34,094 nt of DNA from Hyphomicrobiaceae bacterium (GCA_021775775.1 JAJFHF010000194.1:1-34094), one strand, 5' to 3'; positions 24,898 through 34,094 are shown, numbered from the stretch's first letter. Numbers and translations are program-made. The notes: generated by a model from the sequence alone, not told the origin.

Positions 24898-25146
24898 ATG
24901 TGTTTGGCATTACCAGCAGAAATAGTTGAACTGAAACCAGATAATGATAATGCAGTTGTTTCCTTGGAAGGGGTGAAGAAAGAAATTTCTTTGGCATTGG
25001 TTGAAGATGTTGATGTGGGAGATTTTGTCTTGGTGCATGTGGGCTATGCCTTGCACAAGGTGAGTGTTGAAGAAGCAAAAAGAACGCTCTCATTGATGGC
25101 TGAAGCTGGGGTTTTGGATGAAGAAGTTGCGGAGTTCTCACAATGA
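24898..25146 (+). CDS. hypC: hydrogenase maturation chaperone HypC
   Basis: An 82-residue protein with MCLALP at the start (C2) and the conserved His in VHVGYALHKV (H47). HypC with HypD holds the iron while CN and CO ligands are added, then delivers it to the large subunit. GGGAGG precedes the ATG. It overlaps hypD by 4 bp. Confidence 0.96.
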   Translation: MCLALPAEIVELKPDNDNAVVSLEGVKKEISLALVEDVDVGDFVLVHVGYALHKVSVEEAKRTLSLMAEAGVLDEEVAEFSQ

Positions 25147-26309
25147 AATATGTTGATGAATATAGACAAAAAGACTTAGCGAAAAAATTAAGCCTTGAAA
25201 TTGTGCGTCAGGCAGATACTGGGCGCCAGTATAATTTAATGGAATTTTGCGGTGGGCACACTCATGCGATTTTTAGATATGGTGTTCAAGATTTAATGCC
25301 TGAGAATGTGCATTTTGTTCATGGGCCGGGCTGTCCTGTTTGTGTGTTGCCCGTGCCGCGGATTGATAATGCGATTGAGCTGGCTGAGCGGCATGGGGCT
25401 ATTGTGTGTACCTATGGTGATATGATGCGGGTGCCTGCTAGTAAGAAAAAGAGTTTGATAAAATCAAAGGCTGCCGGCGCTGATATTCGCATGGTTTATT
25501 CTACACAAGATGCTCTGAAGATTGCGCGTGAAAACCCTAATAAACATGTTGTATTTTTTGCCATCGGGTTTGAGACCACAACGCCGCCCTCAGCTGTGAT
25601 CATTAAACAAGCACAGCGCGAGGGGGTGAAAAACTTTTCGGTATTTTGTAACCATGTTCTGACACCTGCCGCCATTCAGCATATTTTACAATCGCCCGAA
25701 GTTCGAGAAATTGGAAGCGTTTCTATTGATGGGTTTTTGGGGCCGTCTCATGTGAGCTCTGTGATTGGTAGTCAGCCTTATAATTTTTTTGCTGAAGAGT
25801 TTCAAAAGCCAGTGGTGATTGCTGGGTTTGAGCCTTTGGATGTTATGCAATCAACCTTGATGTTGATCCGCCAGATCAATGAGGGACGCTTTGAGGTTGA
25901 GAATGAATATACACGTGTTGTGACACCTGAAGGTAATCTTAAAGCGCAAAAAATCGTGAGTGAGGTTTTTGAATTGCGCCGTACATTTGAATGGCGCGGG
26001 CTTGGTGATGTTCCTTACAGTGCTTTGCAAATCAGGCCGGAATTTTCAGATTTTGATACAGAAAAACTGTTTGATATTACCAAAAGCACGGGCCGCGATG
26101 TTAAGGGGTGTGAATGCCCTTCCATTTTGCGCGGTGCAAAAAAACCAACTGATTGCAAATTGTTTGGCACCATCTGCACGCCAGAGAATCCACAAGGCTC
26201 TTGCATGGTTTCCTCAGAAGGGTCATGTGCTGCTTATTGGAGTTATGGACGGTTTAGAATTGATCAGGTGAGTAAACCGAAAAAACGACAAAAGGCGAAA
26301 GTCTCATGA
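25143..26309 (+). CDS. hypD: hydrogenase maturation protein HypD
   Basis: A 388-residue Fe-S scaffold on which the Fe(CN)2CO group is built. Motifs include C36-GGHTH, GPGCPVC (C64, C67), GFETTTP and the C-terminal [4Fe-4S] block GCECPSILRG...CKLFGTICTPENPQGSCMVSSEGSC. Length is normal. It lies between hypC and hypE with ATGA overlaps on both sides. Confidence 0.97.
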   Translation: MKYVDEYRQKDLAKKLSLEIVRQADTGRQYNLMEFCGGHTHAIFRYGVQDLMPENVHFVHGPGCPVCVLPVPRIDNAIELAERHGAIVCTYGDMMRVPASKKKSLIKSKAAGADIRMVYSTQDALKIARENPNKHVVFFAIGFETTTPPSAVIIKQAQREGVKNFSVFCNHVLTPAAIQHILQSPEVREIGSVSIDGFLGPSHVSSVIGSQPYNFFAEEFQKPVVIAGFEPLDVMQSTLMLIRQINEGRFEVENEYTRVVTPEGNLKAQKIVSEVFELRRTFEWRGLGDVPYSALQIRPEFSDFDTEKLFDITKSTGRDVKGCECPSILRGAKKPTDCKLFGTICTPENPQGSCMVSSEGSCAAYWSYGRFRIDQVSKPKKRQKAKVS

Positions 26310-27355
26310 ATAAAATGACCTCAAGGTTTCCGACGCGGATAAATATGCGCAAAGGCAAGGTTGATATGACACATGGCTCTGGGGGGCGGGCCATGGCGCA
26401 ATTAATAGAAGAATTGTTTGTAAAGCATTTTGATAATGATTTGCTCAGACAGGGGAATGATCAGGCTCTTTTTAATGTGGATCCTGGCCGGCTTGTTATG
26501 AGCACTGATGGGCATGTGGTATCACCGCTTTTCTTTCCCGGCGGTGATATCGGCTCATTATCTGTACATGGAACTATAAATGATGTGGCTATGTCGGGGG
26601 CCAAACCTTTGTACATTGCTGCTGGTTTTATTCTTGAAGAGGGGTTTGAATTATCAAAGCTTGAAGAGATTGTCATCTCTATGGCGGCCGCTTCAAAAGA
26701 TGCGGGTGTGCCGATTGTAACTGGGGATACCAAGGTTGTTGAAAAGGGCAAAGGTGATGGGGTTTTCATTACCACCACTGGGATTGGGCTTGTGCCTGAT
26801 GGGGTCAACATTGCCGGTAACTTGGCAAAACCTGGCGATGTTGTTTTGATCAATGGATTTTTGGGGGACCACGGTGTGGCGATCATGTCGTCTCGCGAGA
26901 ATTTAGAATTTGAAACCAAGATTGTATCTGATAGCGCCCCTTTGCATGACCTTGTTGCTAAGATGGTGGCGGCCGTGCCTGGCGTAAAATGTTTGCGTGA
27001 CCCAACACGCGGTGGTTTGGCGACCACTTTGAATGAAATTGCTCAGCAATCTGGTGTGGGTATGCAGTTGGAAGAAGACGCCATCCCTATGCGCAAAGAA
27101 GTTGTAGCCGCTTGTGAATTGCTTGGTCTAGACCCGCTCTATGTGGCCAATGAGGGCAAGCTTATTGCCATTTGTGCGCCTGAAGATGCAACTGTTTTGC
27201 TAGAGGCGATGAACCAACATCCTCTCGGAGAGAATGCCGCCATCATTGGATTGGTGACAGATGATAATATGGGGTTTGTAACCATGGAAACGGCCTTTGG
27301 TGGGAACCGCATTGTTGACTGGTTGGCTGGTGAACAGTTACCTAGAATTTGTTGA
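26306..27355 (+). CDS. hypE: hydrogenase maturation protein HypE (carbamoyl dehydratase)
   Basis: A 349-residue PurM-like ATPase. THGSGG (22-27) is the start of the ATP-binding region, and DPTRGGLATTLNEIA is highly conserved. The C-terminus is PRIC, with the terminal Cys that is carbamoylated by HypF and dehydrated to thiocyanate, the source of the CN ligands. It needs HypF, whose gene is not in this window. It overlaps hypD by 4 bp. Confidence 0.97.
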   Translation: MNKMTSRFPTRINMRKGKVDMTHGSGGRAMAQLIEELFVKHFDNDLLRQGNDQALFNVDPGRLVMSTDGHVVSPLFFPGGDIGSLSVHGTINDVAMSGAKPLYIAAGFILEEGFELSKLEEIVISMAAASKDAGVPIVTGDTKVVEKGKGDGVFITTTGIGLVPDGVNIAGNLAKPGDVVLINGFLGDHGVAIMSSRENLEFETKIVSDSAPLHDLVAKMVAAVPGVKCLRDPTRGGLATTLNEIAQQSGVGMQLEEDAIPMRKEVVAACELLGLDPLYVANEGKLIAICAPEDATVLLEAMNQHPLGENAAIIGLVTDDNMGFVTMETAFGGNRIVDWLAGEQLPRIC

Positions 27356-27364
27356 GGTGTTTTA

Positions 27365-28084
27365 ATGCTTAGTTTTCTTGTTCTTGGGTTTTTAATTGGT
27401 CTTAGTCATGCGCTTGAGGCTGACCATTTGGCAGCGGTTGGGGCTTTGTCTGTTTCGGGAAAGTCCTCCCCTAAGCGCTTGGCTTTTTTAGGCGCCTCTT
27501 GGGGTATGGGGCATGCCGCGACATTGTTCCTTTTAAGCTCAATCGTTATTGGTTTTGGTGTGGTTTTAAGTGATTTCGTTAGTGCGGGCTTTGAATTTTT
27601 TGTTGGGGTTCTGCTTGTTGCCCTTGGTGTGAATGTGTTTTGGAAATTGTATAAGTCAAAAACTCATTTTCATATTCATCAGCACGAAGATGGTAAAAAA
27701 CACATTCACGCGCATAGTCATGCGGGGGCAAAAGTTAAACATGAGGGAGATAGCCATGACCATAACCATGAAAATGGTTTTTCGCTTCGTGCTTTTTTGG
27801 TTGGTTTGATGCATGGCGCTGCGGGGTCTGCCGGGCTGATTGCATTGACGGCTGCTGCTACCAAAGATGTCGGCACAGCACTTGCCTATGTGCTTGTGTT
27901 TGGCATTGGCTCTATCGTTGGTATGGCTTTGCTTACCTATGCGGTTTCTTGGCCGGTTGGTTTGTCGGAAAAAAAGGCCGCGGGGGCGTTTAAATTTGTC
28001 CAAGGGTCTGTTGCCTGTATGGCCATCTATATTGGTGTTGGGGTTATGATGGAAAATGGTGCGATGGTATGGAGCGTTTTGTGA
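27365..28084 (+). CDS. nickel permease, NiCoT/UreH-like, with His-rich loop
   Basis: A 239-residue membrane protein with about six helices. H15-ALEA-D20-H21 is the HX4DH signature of nickel/cobalt transporters. GMGHAAT and LMHGAAGSAGLI are the second and third conserved blocks. A His-rich cytoplasmic-type loop (about 98-140: HFHIHQHEDGKKHIHAHSHA, HDHNHENG) could bind nickel. UreH and RcnA-like proteins share this plan; placement between hypE and hypX points to nickel supply for the hydrogenase rather than efflux. It starts 9 bp after hypE. Confidence 0.85.
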   Translation: MLSFLVLGFLIGLSHALEADHLAAVGALSVSGKSSPKRLAFLGASWGMGHAATLFLLSSIVIGFGVVLSDFVSAGFEFFVGVLLVALGVNVFWKLYKSKTHFHIHQHEDGKKHIHAHSHAGAKVKHEGDSHDHNHENGFSLRAFLVGLMHGAAGSAGLIALTAAATKDVGTALAYVLVFGIGSIVGMALLTYAVSWPVGLSEKKAAGAFKFVQGSVACMAIYIGVGVMMENGAMVWSVL

Positions 28085-28100
28085 TTTGGAGTGTGATGTA

Positions 28101-29813
28101 ATGCGGATCTTGTTGCTCATTCATGGGTTCAATGCGCTTTCTCAGCGTATATTTGTGGAACTGGAAGAGCGCGGCCATGAGGTCTCAATTGAATTTGACA
28201 TCAATGATGAAACGACATTATCGGCCGTTCAACTGTTTGCTCCTGATGTTATACTTTGTCCCTATCTGAAAAGAGCGATCCCAAAAAGTATTTGGGAAAA
28301 CCATTTATGTCTCATTGTTCACCCTGGTCCTATTGGAGATCGCGGGCCTTCATCAATTGATTGGTCCGTGCTAAAGGGCAAAGAGCAATGGGGGGTGAGT
28401 GTGTTGCAAGCGGTGGCTGAAATGGATGCTGGTCCGATATGGGATATGCAGACATTTGACCTGTCCAAAAACTCTAAATCTAGTATTTATCGTAATGAGG
28501 TGACAGAAGCGGCGGTCACGGCCGTTTTAAATAGCTTGGAAAAAATTTCAGTTGGTAATTTTACCCCACGGCCGCTCAATTATCACGATGAAGATGTGCA
28601 CGGGGAATGGCAATCGGCCATGAAGCAGAGTGATAGAAAAATTGATTGGCAAAATGATGCAACGGAGACGGTCCTTCGTAAAATACGCAGTGCCGATGGG
28701 GTGCCAGGTGTTTTAGATGAGATGTTTAACCGCAAACTCTATCTTTATGACGCTCACCGAGCACGTCATATGAACGGGGCGTGCGGCGCTGTGATTGCCT
28801 CTTGTGGTCCAGCGATTTGCCGGGCTACAAAAGATGGTGCTATTTGGATTGGACATGTAAGGGATAAACATAGTGATACACCCTTTAAGCTGCCAGCCAC
28901 ACAATTATTGAAACAAGAAATTGCTGGTTTGCCACAGATTGAGATTGATGATGAGCAGGGGTATCAGGAAATAAGTTATAGTGAGGCCGACGGGGTTGGT
29001 CATCTGCACTTTAATTTTTACAATGGGGCGATGTCGAGCGACCAGTGTGAGCGGTTATTAGTGGCTTATCGCCAAGCGGTTGTGCAAAATACAAAAATTA
29101 TTGTTTTGCATGGCGGCCGCGATTTTTGGTCGAACGGGATGCATCTTAATTTGATAGAAGCGAATGAAGACCCGGCGCAAGAATCATGTAGTAATATCAA
29201 TAAGATTGATGATTTGGCGCGTGAAATTATAACAACAACGGATAAAGTCACCATCGCGGCGTTAAATGGAAATGCAGGGGCTGGCGGCGTTTTTCTGGCA
29301 CGGGCGTGTGATCAGTTTTGGGCGCGTGACGGTGTTATTCTCAACCCGCATTATAAGGATATGGGAAATTTATATGGGTCTGAATATTGGTCGTATTTGT
29401 TACCGCGCTATGCGGGCCTTGATAATGCGAAGCGTATTTTAGAACAACGTTTGCCGATGGGCGTTAAGGGGGCCGCGGCGTTAGGGTTGGTTGATTTATG
29501 CCTGGATTATAAGCGGGAAGATTTTTATGATAGGGTGAAATCTCGCGCCGTTTTATTATCTAAGGGTGATACATTTAATCATATGGTTTCTTCAAAACAA
29601 CAACGACGTGAACGAGATGAAAAGATCAAACCATTAGAGAGCTATCGCCAAGAAGAACTTGAAATGATGAAAAAGAATTTTTTTGGCTTTGATCCTAGTT
29701 ATCATGTTGCTCGTTATAATTTTGTTCATAAAATTGCAAAATCTCGTACGCCGATTACGCTGGCCCGCCACCGTGATCAACGGTTTAAGTTTGAAGAAAG
29801 AAAAGCATCATGA
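28101..29813 (+). CDS. hypX: HypX/HoxX, CO-ligand-forming hydrogenase maturation protein
   Basis: A 570-residue protein from the ATG at 28101 (GGAG upstream; the frame extends to 28056 but that part overlaps the permease). Residues 1-260 form a formyl-transferase-like domain with HPGPIGDRGPSSIDW (74-88). About 295-520 form a crotonase-like domain with NGNAGAGGVFLARACD. The C-terminus contains IKPLESYRQEELEMM. HypX makes CO for the NiFe centre from the one-carbon pool under aerobic conditions. Its 3' end overlaps hupR by 4 bp. Confidence 0.95.
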   Translation: MRILLLIHGFNALSQRIFVELEERGHEVSIEFDINDETTLSAVQLFAPDVILCPYLKRAIPKSIWENHLCLIVHPGPIGDRGPSSIDWSVLKGKEQWGVSVLQAVAEMDAGPIWDMQTFDLSKNSKSSIYRNEVTEAAVTAVLNSLEKISVGNFTPRPLNYHDEDVHGEWQSAMKQSDRKIDWQNDATETVLRKIRSADGVPGVLDEMFNRKLYLYDAHRARHMNGACGAVIASCGPAICRATKDGAIWIGHVRDKHSDTPFKLPATQLLKQEIAGLPQIEIDDEQGYQEISYSEADGVGHLHFNFYNGAMSSDQCERLLVAYRQAVVQNTKIIVLHGGRDFWSNGMHLNLIEANEDPAQESCSNINKIDDLAREIITTTDKVTIAALNGNAGAGGVFLARACDQFWARDGVILNPHYKDMGNLYGSEYWSYLLPRYAGLDNAKRILEQRLPMGVKGAAALGLVDLCLDYKREDFYDRVKSRAVLLSKGDTFNHMVSSKQQRRERDEKIKPLESYRQEELEMMKKNFFGFDPSYHVARYNFVHKIAKSRTPITLARHRDQRFKFEERKAS

Positions 29814-31294
29814 ATGAGATAAAACCAACGATCCTCATTGTTGATGATGAAGTGCGCTCATTAGAGGCGCTGGAGCGCAATTTAAACGATGATTTTGATG
29901 TGAAAACTGCTCTTAGTGCACAAGAGGCAGAAGGAATACTTGAACAAGAGTGGGTCCAGATTATTTTATGCGATCAGCGCATGCCGGGGACCACGGGCGT
30001 GCAGTTCTTGCAGCAGGTTCGTGAAAAATGGCCAGAGATCATACGCATCATCATATCGGGATACACAGATGCGGAAGATATTATTACGGGTTTGAATGAA
30101 GCTGGGATTTATCAATATATAACCAAGCCATGGAAGCCTGAAGAGCTCATTCTTACTTTAACGAACGCGGCGAAACTTTTTGATCTGCAACGCCAAAATG
30201 AGCTGCTTGCTATTGAACTGCGGATGATACCCAAAAGTGCCGAGAGCACAGTTTCTAGCCGCAGGGCCAAACTAAAAGAGAGATATAATGATGACGATGG
30301 CATCATAAGGGCAACTGAGAGCCCTATGAATGATGTGTGTTCTTCCTTGCGCCAGATTGCAGCCTATGACATCTCGGTTTTGATCACGGGAGACTCTGGT
30401 ACAGGCAAAGAACTTGCCGCGCGATCGTTACACTATAATTCTTTGCGCTGGAACAAACCATTTGTTGTGGAAAATTGCGGCGCTTTGCCAGATGAACTTT
30501 TGGAAAGTGAATTGTTTGGGCACAAGAGAGGTGGGTTTACCGGCGCGGTTGAAGACCATATGGGTTTGTTTGAACGCGCGGATGGGGGCACTATTTTTCT
30601 TGATGAAATTGGTGAGGTCTCGCCAGCTTTTCAGGTTAAATTATTGCGCGTGTTACAAGAAGGTGAAATTAGGCCCGTTGGGTCAAATAAAACACGTAAG
30701 GTGGATGTTCGGGTTATCGCTGCGACAAACAGAGATCTTGATGAAGAAGTGCGCCTGGAGCGGTTTAGAAAAGATTTGTATTTTCGCATGGCGGGCATAA
30801 TTGTTAATATGCCAGCTGTGAGAGATCGCGCTGGTGACATCCCTGCATTGGCTGATTTTTTATTAAAACAGGCTACCAAGGAATTGGGTAAAAAAGCCCG
30901 CGGCTTTGCGCCAGAGGCTATGGAATGTATGAAGGCCTATCAATGGCCGGGCAATGTGCGAGAGATGCAAAATGAAATTCGGCGTATGTTGGTTATGGCA
31001 CCTGACAATAGTGTGCTTGGCTCACAGTTGCTTTCTCCTCGTGTGGTGATGGCGGCGCCTGAGGAAGATGAGGATCAATTGGCCATGTTGACGGGCTTTG
31101 ATGGATCTTTGAAAGATAGAATAGAGTCGCTGGAAGCTAAAATCTTGCATGAGACATTAATTAGGCATCGTTGGAATAAAAGTAAGGCGGCGAAAGAACT
31201 GGGCCTTTCAAGAGTTGGATTACGTGGTAAGCTAGAGAGATATGGACTAGAGAAAATTGAACAATTGGATGTCAAGGTAGATATCAAAAAATAA
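29810..31294 (+). CDS. hupR: HupR/HoxA, NtrC-family response regulator of hydrogenase
   Basis: A 494-residue activator. The receiver domain has the acidic pocket D12/D13, phospho-acceptor D55 (ILCDQRMPG) and K106. The AAA+ domain has Walker A GDSGTGKE (194-201) and Walker B GGTIFLDE (259-266). The sigma-54 contact loop reads GGFTGA (241-246), an A-to-G change from GAFTGA. A Fis-type helix-turn-helix closes the protein ([25 protein letters not shown]). It probably activates the sigma-54 promoter of hupS. In Rhodobacter and Cupriavidus the unphosphorylated form is active and HupT/HoxJ shuts it down; that mode is inferred here. Confidence 0.95.
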   Translation: MNEIKPTILIVDDEVRSLEALERNLNDDFDVKTALSAQEAEGILEQEWVQIILCDQRMPGTTGVQFLQQVREKWPEIIRIIISGYTDAEDIITGLNEAGIYQYITKPWKPEELILTLTNAAKLFDLQRQNELLAIELRMIPKSAESTVSSRRAKLKERYNDDDGIIRATESPMNDVCSSLRQIAAYDISVLITGDSGTGKELAARSLHYNSLRWNKPFVVENCGALPDELLESELFGHKRGGFTGAVEDHMGLFERADGGTIFLDEIGEVSPAFQVKLLRVLQEGEIRPVGSNKTRKVDVRVIAATNRDLDEEVRLERFRKDLYFRMAGIIVNMPAVRDRAGDIPALADFLLKQATKELGKKARGFAPEAMECMKAYQWPGNVREMQNEIRRMLVMAPDNSVLGSQLLSPRVVMAAPEEDEDQLAMLTGFDGSLKDRIESLEAKILHETLIRHRWNKSKAAKELGLSRVGLRGKLERYGLEKIEQLDVKVDIKK

Positions 31295-31306
31295 AGCACT
31301 GAATAA

Positions 31307-32713
31307 ATGGCCCCACAAATCAAATCTGATCATTTAAAAGAAAAAAAGGGAGAGCATCCTTCATTAATTGCTCAGGTGGGCGGCCAGGAAAATTTGGAAT
31401 TAAGCACGACGGGGGAAAGTGCTTGGATTGAAGTTATCCATAAAATGGATAGTGTGTATGCGGACCTGATTGAAAGTCAGGTTGAGCTTGAGAAAAAAAA
31501 TGTTGAACTTGAGGATGCTCAAAAGTTTATCTCTAGCGTTTTAAGTTCGATGACTGATGTGCTGATTGTGTGTGATACATATGGAAAAATTCAGCAAGTT
31601 AACGCGGCTCTTGAACATTTAACAGGATATAAAGAGCGCTCGCTTATAGGGCGCCATCTGGAATATATTTTCGCCATAGATCAAAAGAAGTTCGCTAGCA
31701 AGATGTCAGAGCAGTTGCTGGCCAAAGAACATATTGATGATTATGAAATGTCTGTCGTTGATGTTGACAATCATAATGTTCCTTTATCGATGAATTGTTC
31801 TTTGCGTTTTGACTATAAGGGCAAGGTTGTCGGGATCGTGTTGATAGGCCGCCCGATAGGGGAATTGCGCCGGGCCTATGAAAAACTTGATCAGGCACAC
31901 CACACTCTTAGAGAAGCGCAGCAACAACTTATTTTTTCAGAAAAGATGGCCGCGCTTGGTCGCTTGGTTGCCGGCGTTGCTCATGAGTTGAATAACCCGA
32001 TTAGTTTTGTATTTGGCAATATGCACGCCTTGAAAACCTATGGCGTAAAAATTACGCAATATCTAAAGGCGGTTGATGGCGACCTTGATGATGGACAGCT
32101 GGATAGACTGCGCCAGGAATTAAATATTGATAGAATTCTTGATGATATTTTGCCGTTGGTTGATGGCACCCTTGAGGGGGCTGAACGTGTTAGTGATATT
32201 GTTCAAGAATTAAGACAATTTTCCAGTAGCCAAGAAAATGCGGCTGAGCAATTTATGCTGCGCCCTATGGTGGAGACTGCTGTCAATTGGGTTTTAAGCA
32301 GCGCACCTCGTAAACCTAATGTGTCTTTGAATTGCTGCGCTGATTTGGAGGTGTTTGCTCGTAAAGGCTATGTTCACCAGATTATTATAAATTTGATGCA
32401 GAACGCTCTTGATGCGCTTTGTGATAAGCGCACACCTAAAATTTCAATTGATTGTAAGTGTGGCGATGAACAAATAATTATTTCAATTTCTGATAATGGA
32501 ACGGGAATTTCTGAACAAGATCTTAGTCATATTTTTGAACCTTTTTATACAACCAAGGATATTGGGCAGGGGACTGGATTGGGTTTATATGTGAGTTATA
32601 ATATGGCAGAAGAGCTCGGCGGTGATTTGATCGGTGGGAACAACCTTGACGATGGGGCCGTTTTTAGTTTGTGTTTGCCAATTGTTGTACCTAAGGGTGA
32701 GAATGACCAGTAA
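31307..32713 (+). CDS. hupT: HupT/HoxJ, PAS-domain histidine kinase
   Basis: A 468-residue soluble kinase without membrane segments. A coiled coil (about 50-75) leads to a PAS domain (about 75-185), then a second coiled coil. The H-box is GVAHELNNPISF with H226. ATP-binding boxes are N (NLMQNALDAL), G1 (SDNGTGISEQD) and G2 (GQGTGLGLYV). In relatives it binds the H2-sensing HupUV and phosphorylates HupR when H2 is absent. The ATG at 31307 has little RBS. The end overlaps hupU by 11 bp. Confidence 0.93.
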   Translation: MAPQIKSDHLKEKKGEHPSLIAQVGGQENLELSTTGESAWIEVIHKMDSVYADLIESQVELEKKNVELEDAQKFISSVLSSMTDVLIVCDTYGKIQQVNAALEHLTGYKERSLIGRHLEYIFAIDQKKFASKMSEQLLAKEHIDDYEMSVVDVDNHNVPLSMNCSLRFDYKGKVVGIVLIGRPIGELRRAYEKLDQAHHTLREAQQQLIFSEKMAALGRLVAGVAHELNNPISFVFGNMHALKTYGVKITQYLKAVDGDLDDGQLDRLRQELNIDRILDDILPLVDGTLEGAERVSDIVQELRQFSSSQENAAEQFMLRPMVETAVNWVLSSAPRKPNVSLNCCADLEVFARKGYVHQIIINLMQNALDALCDKRTPKISIDCKCGDEQIIISISDNGTGISEQDLSHIFEPFYTTKDIGQGTGLGLYVSYNMAEELGGDLIGGNNLDDGAVFSLCLPIVVPKGENDQ

Positions 32714-33728
32714 ATCCTCTAATATGAAAAATTTGTTGTGGTTGCAATCTGGTGGTTGTGGCGGTTGTACATTATCGCTCATTGGAGCAGAGGGCCCTGA
32801 TTTTATCACGGCGTTTGAAACGGCTGGTATTCATGTGCTTTGGCACCCTTCTCTTTCTAGCGAGACAGGGCGGCAAGTTGCGCAGATATATGATGATGTT
32901 TTGGAAGGCCGGGTTAAATTAGACATTTTGTGTTTGGAAGGATCTGTCATCCAGGGGCCAAATGGCACTGGTAAATTTCATATGTTAAGCGGCGGAGATG
33001 GTCGCTCGATGATGGATTTGATTAAATCTCTTAGTGAAATGGCGGACCAAGTTGTGGGTGTTGGAACGTGTGCTGCCTTTGGGGGGGTTACCGCTGGCGG
33101 GGGGAATCATGTTGAAGCTTGTGGGTTGGCATTTGATGGCCAGGAAAAAGGCGGTTTGTTGGGTGATGGGTTTGTCGCCAAAGGTGGTTTGCCTGTTATT
33201 AATATTCCCGGTTGCCCCGTCCATCCAGATTGGGTGACAGAAACATTTCTTCATTTAACGTCTGGGCAGATGGGTGTTGATGATCTTGATCATTTGGATC
33301 GGCCCATTGCGATCTCTGGTAATCTTGTTCACCATGGTTGCTCGAGAAATGAATTTTATGAATATAAGGCCAGCGCCGAAAAATTATGTCAGCTTGGGTG
33401 TATGATGGAAAATCTTGGCTGTAAAGGGACACAAGCTTCGGGTGATTGCAATAAACGTCCGTGGAATGGATCTGGCTCATGCATAACGGGGGGGTATCCT
33501 TGTATTGCTTGTACGGAGCCAGGCTTTGAGGAACCGGGGCACACCTTTGTTGAGACCCCTAAAATTGCAGGTATTCCTATTGGTCTACCAACTGATATGC
33601 CAAAGGCTTGGTTTGTGGCGTTGGCATCCTTGTCGAAGGCGGCAACGCCGGAGCGGCTTCGAGAGAATGCGGTTTCAGATTATTTAAAAGTTTTGCCAGC
33701 TAAAAAATTTAAAGGGAAAAAGAAATGA
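32703..33728 (+). CDS. hupU: H2-sensing regulatory hydrogenase small subunit
   Basis: A 341-residue protein from the ATG at 32703 (AAGGGTGAG upstream). Unlike HupS it has no Tat signal and starts directly at SGGCGGCTLS (C19, C22), so it stays in the cytoplasm. Other cluster ligands follow (GVGTCAAFGG, IPGCPVHP, HHGCSRNEFYE, CMMENLGCKG, YPCIACTEPGF). Only four proximal-cluster Cys are expected; the C19/C20 pair of HupS is not present. It forms the group 2b sensor with HupV and overlaps it by 4 bp. Confidence 0.95.
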   Translation: MTSKSSNMKNLLWLQSGGCGGCTLSLIGAEGPDFITAFETAGIHVLWHPSLSSETGRQVAQIYDDVLEGRVKLDILCLEGSVIQGPNGTGKFHMLSGGDGRSMMDLIKSLSEMADQVVGVGTCAAFGGVTAGGGNHVEACGLAFDGQEKGGLLGDGFVAKGGLPVINIPGCPVHPDWVTETFLHLTSGQMGVDDLDHLDRPIAISGNLVHHGCSRNEFYEYKASAEKLCQLGCMMENLGCKGTQASGDCNKRPWNGSGSCITGGYPCIACTEPGFEEPGHTFVETPKIAGIPIGLPTDMPKAWFVALASLSKAATPERLRENAVSDYLKVLPAKKFKGKKK

Positions 33729-34094
33729 GCCGCTTGATCGTAGGGCCGTTTAACCGGGTTGAGGGGGATCTTGAGGTTCAGCTTGATATAGCTGATGATG
33801 TGGTGGAACAGGCCAGAGTTGTCAGCCCTCTTTATCGAGGGTTTGAGAAAATTTTGGTTGGAAAAGACCCGCGTGATGCTTTGGTTTATGCGCCGCGTAT
33901 TTGTGGGATCTGTTCGGTTAGTCAATCAATGGCCGCCGCACTTGCATTGGCCGATATGCAAAATGTGGTAGCTCCAGCTAATGGACGTTTGGCTGGTAAT
34001 ATCATTTTGGCGGCTGAGAACATTGCGGATCACTTTACTCATTTTTATATGTTTTTCATGCCTGATTTTGCCAGAGAGATCTATTCAGATGAAC
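33725..34094 (+). CDS. hupV: H2-sensing regulatory hydrogenase large subunit, 5' part (cut by window end)
   Basis: The first 123 codons are present. The N-terminus MSRLIVGPFNRVEGDLEVQL is the L1 region. RICGICSVSQS (C60, C63) is the first nickel-ligand motif in the form typical of sensor hydrogenases. AENIADHFTHFYMFFMPDFARE follows as in HoxC. The C-terminal nickel motif lies beyond the window. Relatives lack the cleavable tail and need no protease; this could not be checked. Confidence 0.94.
   Translation, partial: MSRLIVGPFNRVEGDLEVQLDIADDVVEQARVVSPLYRGFEKILVGKDPRDALVYAPRICGICSVSQSMAAALALADMQNVVAPANGRLAGNIILAAENIADHFTHFYMFFMPDFAREIYSDE

Noticed and set aside
26461-27027. 188-codon minus-strand frame opposite hypE
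   Set aside because: Shadow of HypE, whose motifs and length are complete.

Overview
The window looks like a piece of an alphaproteobacterial chromosome of moderate GC content. This rests on the gene content and order of the hydrogenase locus (hup/hyp genes of the Rhodobacter, Rhizobium and Cupriavidus type). The genus cannot be fixed from sequence reading alone.

Left part (1-2.9 kb, minus strand): a ferredoxin-like subunit with sixteen cluster cysteines, a tungsten-type aldehyde:ferredoxin oxidoreductase (AOR), and the start of an FAD oxidoreductase that runs off the window edge. This set resembles the three-subunit NAD-linked AOR of Aromatoleum. A strong hairpin lies between the second and third genes.

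3.3-9.8 kb: a group of mostly exported proteins. It holds an uncharacterised membrane-anchored protein, a rhodanese-like protein of the 'PQQ-associated CXXCW' type, a complete NitT/TauT-type ABC importer, an M74-type murein endopeptidase homologue, a secreted alpha/beta hydrolase and a small secreted protein. A gene-poor stretch (9.8-10.3 kb) carries what may be a decayed coding remnant.

10.3-15.0 kb: a putative catabolic or tailoring locus. A CmcJ/NvfI-family oxygenase, a luciferase-like flavin monooxygenase, a short-chain dehydrogenase and an enoyl-CoA hydratase homologue lie on the minus strand. They diverge from a LysR regulator across a 130-bp gap with a 9+9 bp inverted repeat.

15.2-34.1 kb (plus strand): an almost complete uptake [NiFe]-hydrogenase system, in the order hupSLC, terminator, hupDFGHIJK, hypABCDE, nickel permease, hypX, hupR, hupT, hupU, hupV (cut by the window end). 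HupS carries the six-cysteine proximal-cluster pattern of oxygen-tolerant membrane-bound hydrogenases. Upstream of hupS the sequence reads as a textbook sigma-54 control region: an inverted-repeat activator site, a perfect IHF consensus and a -24/-12 element. HupUV (H2 sensor), HupT (kinase) and HupR (NtrC-type activator) encoded at the far end would close the control loop on that promoter. HypX suggests CO-ligand synthesis in air. HypF is the one core maturation protein not seen.

No tRNA, rRNA, CRISPR array or insertion sequence was recognised.
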